Assembly (NCBI GenBank): GCA_041831635.1
Contig: JBHASY010000004.1
Coordinates: 1-20,869 of the forward strand
Reading direction: 5' to 3'
DNA from: Acetoanaerobium sp041831635
GTDB taxonomy: Bacteria; Bacillota; Clostridia; Peptostreptococcales; Filifactoraceae
DNA length: 20,869 nt
Position 1 is the first letter of the stretch, and the number at the start of each line of letters is the position of its first letter. Under the pieces are notes generated by a model. That model was not told the origin of the DNA. It saw only the letters and a program-made list of their open reading frames with translations, and did not search any database. The translations under genes were made by a program, and so were the position numbers. This document shows, in pieces, positions 14,616-20,869 of this stretch.

Positions 14616-15348
14616 GTGCAAACTCCTTGTCATACAGCTTAGAATTATAATAGGTATCTCCTAAGAATTTCCCAACAAGTATCAATGCTGTTTTCTTTAT
14701 TCCCGCTTTTTCTACCTTTTCAGCTATATCACTTAGATGACCCCTTACTACCTGCTGGTCAGGCCATGTGGCTTTGTATATCACACAGCAAGGAGTGTTA
14801 ATAGGATATCCTCCCTGAGTCAGTTCAGAAACTACATCTGATATAGCCTGTACAGAAAGAAATATTGCCATAGATGTATTATGAGAAGCGAAAGACCTCA
14901 GACTTTCTTTTTCCGGTACAGGAGTTCTTCCTTCCATTCTGGTTATGATTACGCTTTGAGATATTTCAGGAACTGTGTACTCTACTTCCAAAGCTGATGC
15001 TGCTCCTAAAAACGAACTTACTCCAGGAACCAGTTCGTACTCAATGTTTAACTTGTTAAGTTCTTCGATTTGCTCTCTAACCGAACCGTAGATTGAAAAA
15101 TCCCCTGTTTGAAGTCTTACTACATTTTTATTTTCCTTAACTCCTCTATGCATTACAGTTATAATTTCATCTAAATCCATATAGGCACTGTTGTGAATTT
15201 CACAACCTGACTTACAATAATCAAGCAACTTGGGATTGACAAGTGATCCTGCATATATCACAATATCTGCATTTGATAAACGATTATATCCTTTTAGAGT
15301 TATAAGTTCCGGATCTCCGGGGCCTGCCCCTACAAAACAAATTTTCAT
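14584..15348 (-). CDS. cbiF: (cobalt-)precorrin-4 C11-methyltransferase
   Basis: CbiF/CobM adds a methyl group from SAM at C11. The 254-residue protein carries GAGPGDPELITLKG at 7-20, RLQTGDFSIYGSVREQ from about 78, and VPGVSSFLGAASALEVEYTVPE. The TRMEGRTPVPEKE segment distinguishes CobM/CbiF from sister methyltransferases. Two in-frame ATGs exist. The one at 15348 overlaps the cbiL stop as TGATG and has GGATGGG upstream, whereas the one at 15360 directly abuts AAAGG, so I prefer 15348. Its end contains the cbiG ribosome site. Confidence 0.95.
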   Translation of the reverse strand: MKICFVGAGPGDPELITLKGYNRLSNADIVIYAGSLVNPKLLDYCKSGCEIHNSAYMDLDEIITVMHRGVKENKNVVRLQTGDFSIYGSVREQIEELNKLNIEYELVPGVSSFLGAASALEVEYTVPEISQSVIITRMEGRTPVPEKESLRSFASHNTSMAIFLSVQAISDVVSELTQGGYPINTPCCVIYKATWPDQQVVRGHLSDIAEKVEKAGIKKTALILVGKFLGDTYYNSKLYDKEFAHEYRDSSIDK

Positions 15349-16049
15349 CAGTTTTCCCATCCTTTATTTATAAGTATAGTTGTAAAATAAGATATATCTT
15401 CAGGGTTTATATTTTCAAAACTCCTGTACACAATTTTATTTTCTTTTGACGAATTACTTACTACTATAGAGCATTTCTCCAATTTATATTTTTTTATTAA
15501 ATCTACAACCTCTATAAAATTCTTGTAGACTTTCATTATCACTATAGAGTTTTCATTTTTTATATAATTTTCCAATTTTTCAATTCCTATTGTAGCCGGC
15601 ACGATTACCAAAGGATTTTCTCCCTCCACTAAAGGAAAGTTTTCATTTGAGGCTATATCCAAAAACGAAGTAATCCCCGGTAAAGTCACTATATCTATCT
15701 TAGATTTTAAGATTTTAAGCAAGTAAATATAGGTGCTATATACCATAGGGTCTCCTATAGTTATAAATCCTACATTTTTTCCTTTTTTTACTTCCTCCTC
15801 TATCTCCCCTGCTATAGAATTCCAAGCATTGTTTAAATCGTCTTGATTATAATTCATAGGAAAATGCCTCTCCCTTATTTCCAAATACTGTGAAAGATAA
15901 GGGTTTACGATATTATATGCTACACTTGCCGCTTCTTTTTTTGCTGTAGGAACATAAAGTATATCTAAAGTTCCGAGTGTTTCCTTTGCTTTTATCGAAA
16001 CTGCTTTTGAATCTCCTACTCCTACTCCTATTCCATAAAATACTGCCAT
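15348..16049 (-). CDS. cbiL: (cobalt-)precorrin-2 C20-methyltransferase
   Basis: CbiL/CobI methylates C20 of (cobalt-)factor II, the first ring methylation after the metal step. The 233-residue protein has the methyltransferase fold: FYGIGVGVGD at 4-13, LYVPTAKKEAASVAY near 31-45 (a CbiL hallmark), ITIGDPMVYST around 96-106, and TLPGITSFLDIAS. The glycine loop reads GVGVGD where most relatives have GVGPGD, so the loop proline is replaced by Val11. The rest appears intact, so I expect it to work. It begins 10 bases after cbiT with an AGAGGTG site and ends in a TGATG junction with cbiF. Confidence 0.93.
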   Translation of the reverse strand: MAVFYGIGVGVGDSKAVSIKAKETLGTLDILYVPTAKKEAASVAYNIVNPYLSQYLEIRERHFPMNYNQDDLNNAWNSIAGEIEEEVKKGKNVGFITIGDPMVYSTYIYLLKILKSKIDIVTLPGITSFLDIASNENFPLVEGENPLVIVPATIGIEKLENYIKNENSIVIMKVYKNFIEVVDLIKKYKLEKCSIVVSNSSKENKIVYRSFENINPEDISYFTTILINKGWEN

Positions 16050-16059
16050 TTTACACCTC

Positions 16060-16641
16060 TTATAATTTTATTGTTTTTAAAATAAATGTCGGGTTATTCG
16101 GTTTCATATACTGATAAGGCCCTATATCGGCAAATTTGTTTACACTGAAAAGTCCGCCATCCGCTTTTATAAACCCTTTGTGCTCGTTTATATATGAAAA
16201 TGACTCATAAAAGTTTTCAATAGTTATGAAGTTCATAACTAGTATTCCGTTTTTCTCCAGTAAATCATACGACCAATCTATTATTTCTCTTACGTTACTT
16301 CCTGTTCCTCCAACAAAAATTCTATCGAATTTTTCATCAATAGCAACTGTAGGAGCAGAATCATTTATGAGCCTTACTCTGTTTGAAATGTTTCCCTCTT
16401 GCTCATCAAAGATTTTCATATTTCCTAAAAATAAATCATATGCTGTTTTATTTTTTTCTATCGCAGTAAGCAAAAGATTTTTATTTGAAAACAAAGCCTC
16501 AAAACTTACACTTCCTGTTCCTGCACCTATGTCCAACATTTTTCTTGCATTATTTATTTCTAAATATCCAAGCGATATATACCTGATTTCTTCCTTTGTC
16601 ATAGGAACTTTATCTTCTCTTTTAAACACACTATCTTTCAT
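16060..16641 (-). CDS. cbiT: cobalt-precorrin-6B C15-methyltransferase (decarboxylating)
   Basis: CbiT methylates C15 and removes the C12 acetate carboxyl. The 193-residue protein is a class-I SAM methyltransferase, unlike its class-III neighbours. MLDIGAGTGSVSFEA at 35-49 is motif I, preceded by the family's PMTKEEIRYISLGYL. FVGGTG near residue 110 and a C-terminal MKPNNPTFIL complete it. The ATG at 16641 is six bases from AAGGAGG; a second ATG at 16647 touches that site and is unlikely. It overlaps the end of cbiE by 11 bases. In aerobic organisms CbiE and CbiT activities are fused as CobL; here they are separate genes. Confidence 0.93.
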   Translation of the reverse strand: MKDSVFKREDKVPMTKEEIRYISLGYLEINNARKMLDIGAGTGSVSFEALFSNKNLLLTAIEKNKTAYDLFLGNMKIFDEQEGNISNRVRLINDSAPTVAIDEKFDRIFVGGTGSNVREIIDWSYDLLEKNGILVMNFITIENFYESFSYINEHKGFIKADGGLFSVNKFADIGPYQYMKPNNPTFILKTIKL

Positions 16642-17272
16642 ATACATCCTCCTTGATTACTATCACCACACTCATATCGTAATGTTTTGTTTTATCAAGT
16701 TCAGATGCTCTTGAAATAGTAATTATCTCATTTTCATAAGACAGATTCTCCCCTACAACAATGTAAGGATCAAGACCTGCATCAAGATATCTTTGAGCAA
16801 TATGTAAAGGCCCTCTGTTGTTATCTGTGAAATATGCTACCTTTCCCATATTCATAACTGTATCAAAACTCAAATCCTTACCGTGAGTAGATGTAATATA
16901 TATATCATTCATAGTTTGATTTATCTTTGAAAATAAATAAGTTATAGAACTTATTCCGGCTACTTTTCTTATTTCTTGTTTGTTTTCGCTCGCAAATTTA
17001 ACCCTAAGATATTTTGCTATTCCGTAAAGCGATGGATCTCCAGATGCCAGAACCACAATGTTTTTATGCCCTGAGCTTATGCTCTTGTTAATCATATCCG
17101 AAAGTTCTCCAAGCTTTACATAGTCGTATTTTGATGCCTTTGTCTTGATATCGTTTATTATGTCTATATGCCTTTTAGCACCATATATTACTGAAGCTGA
17201 TTCAATTGTAGCTATAGCCTCATTTGTTAAGTATTTGAACTGTCCCGGACCAAGTCCTACTATCGTTATCAT
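16631..17272 (-). CDS. cbiE: cobalt-precorrin-7 C5-methyltransferase
   Basis: CbiE methylates C5 of the corrin ring with SAM. The protein has 213 residues from the ATG at 17272: MITIVGLGPGQFKYLT, then SVIYGAKRH, VVLASGDPSLYGIAKYL (73-89) and VAGISSITYLFSKIN. The last two are the CbiE versions of the class-III methyltransferase motifs. The chosen ATG overlaps the cbiD stop (ATGA) and has AAGGAG upstream. An in-frame ATG at 17317 would add 15 residues that do not fit the family. It is followed directly by cbiT. Confidence 0.93.
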   Translation of the reverse strand: MITIVGLGPGQFKYLTNEAIATIESASVIYGAKRHIDIINDIKTKASKYDYVKLGELSDMINKSISSGHKNIVVLASGDPSLYGIAKYLRVKFASENKQEIRKVAGISSITYLFSKINQTMNDIYITSTHGKDLSFDTVMNMGKVAYFTDNNRGPLHIAQRYLDAGLDPYIVVGENLSYENEIITISRASELDKTKHYDMSVVIVIKEDVYER

Positions 17273-18393
17273 TTTATCAGCTCCTTTATTAAAGTATCCG
17301 CACCACTGCTTTTGCATATGAGGTTTCCTTTTAAATCGAACATCATCGTTTCTACTGAAATCTCATTATAAGTATGCCCTTTAGATTTCAGGGCGGATTT
17401 CTGGGCTAATATATCAAAAACTTCCTCATATCCATAATCTCTGATTGCCGATATACTCTCCTCAGCAGTAATGCAGTTCATAACTTTTTCTATAAGTTCT
17501 TTAGGCGCACCTAGTAAGGCTAGATTTGCAGCGATAATTTCATTTTTTGCATCAGCTACGTGACTGTGAGTATTAAAGATTCCTCCAGCCAGTTTTACCA
17601 TCTTCCCTATATGCCCTGACAAAATTACTTTTTTTACACCTAGTGCAGTAGCCTCTCTTAGCATATAACCAATAAAATTACTGCATATACAAATTTTATC
17701 CTCAGTTATTCCCATTGCTATGAGATTTTTTTCGCCCATATTCCCAAAGGTAAAACAAAGAGTTTGTGACTTCTTTTGCCTTAATTCTTCCAGTAAAGAT
17801 CTTTTAAAAGCATCTTCACTCATAGGTTCTACTATGCCTGTCGTTCCAAGTATAGATATCCCACCTACTATTCCAAGTCTAGGATTAAAGGTCTTTTCTG
17901 CCACTTCTTTTCCTTTAGGTACGCTGATTTCTATATTAAGTTTTAAATCTTCTCCCTTATTTTCAAATTGACTTAAAATGAGTTCTCTCGGTTTTGGATT
18001 TATTGCAGGTTCATTTATATCAAGCTGTAATCCGTTTCTGGTTATTATCCCTACGCCTTCTCCGGCGGTAAGATTCATTCCAGCTTTACTTGAATAGCTT
18101 ACTTTTGCCACTATTTCAATCTGGTTTGTCACATCTATATCATCGCCGGAATATTTTCTTACTGAGCAAATAGCCGTTTTGCTATCAGGGTCGTAGCTAC
18201 AAGTATCTGTCATTATTTTAAGAATCTTACCCGAAAACAGCTTCACATCTACTATATCCGGCACCTCTCCTGTGGAAAGCAAGATATATGCTCCCTTTGC
18301 TGCCGCTGCTGCTGTCGTGCCTGTGGTAAATCCTCTTCTTAACAGCTTCCCGTCTACACTTACACTTCCCAGTTGTTTCTCATAAAACTCCAT
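17269..18393 (-). CDS. cbiD: cobalt-precorrin-5B C1-methyltransferase
   Basis: CbiD methylates C1 and exists only in the anaerobic cobalamin route, so it fixes the pathway type. The 374-residue protein shows the signature RRGFTTGTTAAAAAKGA at 19-35, GEGVGIITRNGLQL, INPKPRELI, GGISILGTTGIVEPMS and LSGHIGKMVKLAGGIFNTHS, all in family order. I start it at the ATG at 18393, one base after the cbiC stop, with AAAGGG upstream. A longer frame to 18429 adds residues unlike the family. Confidence 0.95.
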   Translation of the reverse strand: MEFYEKQLGSVSVDGKLLRRGFTTGTTAAAAAKGAYILLSTGEVPDIVDVKLFSGKILKIMTDTCSYDPDSKTAICSVRKYSGDDIDVTNQIEIVAKVSYSSKAGMNLTAGEGVGIITRNGLQLDINEPAINPKPRELILSQFENKGEDLKLNIEISVPKGKEVAEKTFNPRLGIVGGISILGTTGIVEPMSEDAFKRSLLEELRQKKSQTLCFTFGNMGEKNLIAMGITEDKICICSNFIGYMLREATALGVKKVILSGHIGKMVKLAGGIFNTHSHVADAKNEIIAANLALLGAPKELIEKVMNCITAEESISAIRDYGYEEVFDILAQKSALKSKGHTYNEISVETMMFDLKGNLICKSSGADTLIKELIK

Positions 18394-18394
18394 C

Positions 18395-19039
18395 TTAATC
18401 CCTTTCGACCATCTGATATAAAATTGCATTTACTATGGCAGCCGCTATATTACTTCCACCTTTTCTTCCCAATGCAGCTATATGAGGAATTCCAAATCTT
18501 GAGAGATTGTCTTTAGACTCAGCTGCCCCTACAAAACCTACAGGTACTCCGATTATAGCCTTGATAGAGGTATCTCCTTTTTGAATTTCTTCCATAGCCT
18601 GAAACAAATATGTCGGTGCATTTCCCACAACTAAAATTTTATCTTTCTTATCTTCTATCATTCTAAGTACCGATGCCATAGACCTTGTTATCCCTTTTTC
18701 TTTAGCCATTTCAGCGGTTTTAGACTCTGATACATAACATTTTGCTGAAATGCCGAGTTTTGAAAGAGCTGATTTATTGATTCCTGACAGTGCCATATTT
18801 GTGTCTGTATAGATATCCGCTTTATTTTCAAAGGCTTTTATGATAGTGGTCTGAAAATCATCGCTTATCTTTAGATTATCTAGATAGTCGAAATCTGCTG
18901 ATGTATGGATACACCTTTTTATTATTGCTTCTTCAAATTCATTTTTAAACTTATAGTCTTTCCTTTGTTCGTCAATTATCCTTTGAATTATTTTAAAACT
19001 CTCTTCTTCGATTTTCATTGGATTTTTTATATACTCCAT
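18395..19039 (-). CDS. cbiC: cobalt-precorrin-8 methylmutase
   Basis: CbiC/CobH moves the methyl group from C11 to C12, giving cobyrinate. The 214-residue protein carries the catalytic histidine in KRCIHTSADFDY (His45). It also has the conserved IYTDTNMALSGINK, VVGNAPTYLFQAMEEI, IGVPVGFVGAAESK and IAALGRKGGSNIAAAIVNAILY. Its ATG shares one base with the pduX stop (TAATG) and uses a GGGAGG site within pduX. Length and motifs are normal. Confidence 0.95.
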   Translation of the reverse strand: MEYIKNPMKIEEESFKIIQRIIDEQRKDYKFKNEFEEAIIKRCIHTSADFDYLDNLKISDDFQTTIIKAFENKADIYTDTNMALSGINKSALSKLGISAKCYVSESKTAEMAKEKGITRSMASVLRMIEDKKDKILVVGNAPTYLFQAMEEIQKGDTSIKAIIGVPVGFVGAAESKDNLSRFGIPHIAALGRKGGSNIAAAIVNAILYQMVERD

Positions 19040-19923
19040 TAACTTGACCTCCCATAATTTATACCGCCCTCTATTATCGGAAGGCAGTACATTCGTCCAA
19101 AATATTTTGCTAAGTTATTATTTATAAACTCTTTTTTATAATTAACAGCACTGTCGCTTATGTCAAGCAGTATCCCTACGACACTCCCGCTATGTGCTAT
19201 ATTAACTCCGTATGCTCCTAAATTCATCGCTATGTCCATCACTTCTTTAAGATATGGTTTGGCTAGTAAGTTTTCATTCAAAAGTGAACTTTTATTTACT
19301 GCCTTTCCAAGTTCTCTCAGGTCATTTGATTCTATTGCAATTTCGAAGTCTTTCAAGATTTTTTTATATTTTGAGAGATTAGATTTTTTAAATTCAAAAT
19401 AATCGGATTTTTCTCTAACATCTTTGGTGCTTACTTTAAGCTTAGGTTCTAAGATAAGAGCTTTTAAGCCTTTTATACTACCTATATTACTTATCAAAGT
19501 AGCATTAACAGGGTTCATAACCACTAAATTTCTATAGTATATTGAATCTGTAGGTTCTATTTCTGCAGCTATTTTCGATGCATCGTCAGGGCTGATATCT
19601 ACTCCCAGATAAGCACAGGATGCTCCTATAACTGCCCCTATATCAGCTGTAGAACTCGCCATTCCTTTGCTTCTAGGTATATTGCTAACCATATCAAGCT
19701 TTAGGTTTTGCAAAGCTTTTCCTTCTTTAAAAAATTCAAAAGTTTTTTTCATAGCCATAATCGACTTCGGATATCTAGTCAATTCGCTATTTGAAGATGG
19801 CTGTATTGTTATCGTAGCCTTAGAATACAGTGGAACACAATAAGAAGATAAATATTCTCCTGACTCTATCTGCCCTTGAATAAGTTCTCCACAAGAGGCC
19901 GGGCAAATTCCGTAATAGTTCAT
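19039..19923 (-). CDS. pduX: L-threonine kinase (PduX-type GHMP kinase)
   Basis: PduX phosphorylates L-threonine to O-phospho-L-threonine, the substrate of CobD, for the aminopropanol linker of cobalamin. The 294-residue protein has the PduX start YYGICPASCGELIQGQ and the GHMP ATP-binding loop NIPRSKGMASSTAD (about 81-94). EIEPTDSIYYRN (a PduX-type segment) and a C-terminal NIAHSGSVVGIL follow. The ATG at 19923 overlaps the cobD stop (TGATG) and has GGAGGTGG upstream. A frame to 19941 is less likely. Being next to cobD supports threonine kinase over homoserine or mevalonate kinase. Confidence 0.88.
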   Translation of the reverse strand: MNYYGICPASCGELIQGQIESGEYLSSYCVPLYSKATITIQPSSNSELTRYPKSIMAMKKTFEFFKEGKALQNLKLDMVSNIPRSKGMASSTADIGAVIGASCAYLGVDISPDDASKIAAEIEPTDSIYYRNLVVMNPVNATLISNIGSIKGLKALILEPKLKVSTKDVREKSDYFEFKKSNLSKYKKILKDFEIAIESNDLRELGKAVNKSSLLNENLLAKPYLKEVMDIAMNLGAYGVNIAHSGSVVGILLDISDSAVNYKKEFINNNLAKYFGRMYCLPIIEGGINYGRSS

Positions 19924-20869
19924 CAAACCACCTCCAAACAAAGTATTTTTTTTATAGCCTCAGCCAGAAGAGTATTAGACTTTGTATCTTTTATTGCAAT
20001 TCTTATGTAGGAGTCACCCAGTCCCTTAAAATCCATACATGTTCTTATCAGCAATTTATATTTCTTCAAAAGAATTTCTTTTATACTTGAACCGCTAAAT
20101 CCTGTAGGTAGCTTTAAAAGTAAGTAATTCGTAACCGACGGTCTTGTTCTTACATTCATATCTTCATAAATACAAATCAAACGCTTGATTTCGTTTTTAT
20201 AATACTCTTGTGTCTTACCTGTTATAACTTCCGTCTGTAAATGCTTTACTAATTCCTGGGCAAATATATTTACAGTCCAAGGTTCTTTATATTGCCACAA
20301 TTTATCTGTCAGACTCTCATTTGATGTAAATATATATCCTAATCTTGCTCCCGGCATAGCATAGAATTTTGTTATTGCTTTTAATACGATTAAATTTTTG
20401 TGTTTTTCTATCTGCCCTAGAACAGAATAATCCTTGTTATCAGTAAAATCTATAAATGTTTCATCTACAAAAACAAGCGTATCTGTCTTGTCTGCAAGCT
20501 CTATAAGATTATGTATATCATTTATCTCCCCTGTAGGGTTATTAGGATTGCATATCACTACCATATCCAAATTCTCCAGAGTATTTTTAAGCAAATTTTC
20601 ACTTTCTTTCTCTAACAATTCAAATTTCAAATCTATAGGAGTTTTAATTGAAATTTTTGCAGCTCTTTCGTATTCACAAAACGTAGGATGAAAGATTCCT
20701 ATATTTTCAATCTCAGGCAACTTCATCATCAAATATATCAACTCTGTTGCACCGTTTCCAGGTATTATATTCGATGGTTTCACATTATAAATATCAGATA
20801 GGGTATTTCTAAGTTCTTCATAGTTTATGTCAGGATATTTATTTAAAGAAGTTGCAATATTTACAAAAA
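19923..20869 (-). CDS. cobD: L-threonine-O-3-phosphate decarboxylase (5' end beyond the window)
   Basis: CobD is a PLP enzyme of the class-I aminotransferase fold that makes (R)-1-amino-2-propanol phosphate from threonine phosphate. The reading frame stays open to the right edge, so the N-terminus lies outside. The 315 visible codons begin around VNIATSLNKYPDINYEEL, as in the middle of the N-domain of a protein of about 360 residues. The apparent start at 20783 is an internal GTG valine (YNVKPSN) and is not real. Visible motifs are IPGNGATELIYL, VVICNPNNPTGE, FVDETFIDF and the PLP-lysine region ITKFYAMPGARLGY. It feeds directly into pduX by overlap. It could be annotated as histidinol-phosphate aminotransferase by weak similarity, but the context decides for CobD. 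Confidence 0.92.
   Translation of the reverse strand, partial: FVNIATSLNKYPDINYEELRNTLSDIYNVKPSNIIPGNGATELIYLMMKLPEIENIGIFHPTFCEYERAAKISIKTPIDLKFELLEKESENLLKNTLENLDMVVICNPNNPTGEINDIHNLIELADKTDTLVFVDETFIDFTDNKDYSVLGQIEKHKNLIVLKAITKFYAMPGARLGYIFTSNESLTDKLWQYKEPWTVNIFAQELVKHLQTEVITGKTQEYYKNEIKRLICIYEDMNVRTRPSVTNYLLLKLPTGFSGSSIKEILLKKYKLLIRTCMDFKGLGDSYIRIAIKDTKSNTLLAEAIKKILCLEVV

Noticed and set aside
20434..20691. Plus-strand open frames lying over the cobalamin and hem genes (for example 20434-20691 and 16226-16714)
   Set aside because: Each is antisense to a clearly conserved enzyme gene, lacks a convincing ribosome site, and has a sequence typical of antisense shadows.
19923..20783. Reading cobD as a complete 286-residue gene starting at 20783
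   Set aside because: The frame is open to the window edge with family-like sequence upstream, and the supposed start is an internal GTG valine. The gene is cut by the window, not truncated.

Overview
The window is AT-rich DNA from what looks like an anaerobic low-GC Gram-positive bacterium of the Clostridia (a Peptostreptococcaceae- or Tissierellales-like host would fit; the genus cannot be told from the sequence alone). Supporting signs are strong AGGAGG-type ribosome sites, heavy use of ATA/AAA/TTA codons, a C5-type tetrapyrrole pathway, and the oxygen-independent (CbiD/CbiG) cobalamin route.

Positions 1-5200 form an accessory-looking stretch of small, unrelated genes. They are a GNAT acetyltransferase (69-605, +), an unrecognised two-helix membrane protein (790-1353, -), a two-domain GNAT acetyltransferase (1845-2783, +), a secreted lipoprotein with a GH114-like barrel (2867-3688, +), a C39/papain-like orphan protein (3697-4320, -), and a two-gene unit of a 69-residue XRE regulator plus a four-helix membrane protein (4523-5196, +). 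A 12-bp perfect inverted repeat carrying promoter-like elements on both strands lies between the orphan and the regulator.

Positions 5299-20869 hold one long minus-strand gene train of at least 17 genes, entering from beyond the right edge. In transcription order it is cobD (5' end outside the window), pduX, cbiC, cbiD, cbiE, cbiT, cbiL, cbiF, cbiG, a 122-nt gap with a terminator-like hairpin, then cobJ/cbiH, cobK/cbiJ, hemA, a Met8/CysG-type precorrin-2 dehydrogenase, hemC, a cobA-hemD fusion, hemB and hemL. It ends at a strong bidirectional terminator shared with the convergent membrane-protein gene. Most neighbours overlap or abut (TGATG, TAATG and ATGA junctions), so translational coupling is likely. 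Order runs roughly backwards to the pathway: nucleotide-loop linker and late ring steps are promoter-proximal, and the first committed tetrapyrrole steps are last.

Together these genes convert glutamyl-tRNA to 5-aminolevulinate, uroporphyrinogen III, precorrin-2 and sirohydrochlorin, and then through the cobalt-first corrin ring steps to cobyrinate. PduX and CobD separately make aminopropanol phosphate from threonine. A dedicated cobaltochelatase (CbiK/CbiX), the amidases CbiA/CbiP, CbiB, the CobU/S/T set and any cobalamin riboswitch are not in the window; they may lie upstream of cobD or elsewhere.

I found no mobile element, CRISPR array, rRNA or tRNA, and nothing I can defend as a wholly new system. 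The most useful second-look items are the hairpin that splits the operon, the palindromic divergent promoter at 4461-4502, the absence of a visible cobaltochelatase, and the orphan C39-like protein.
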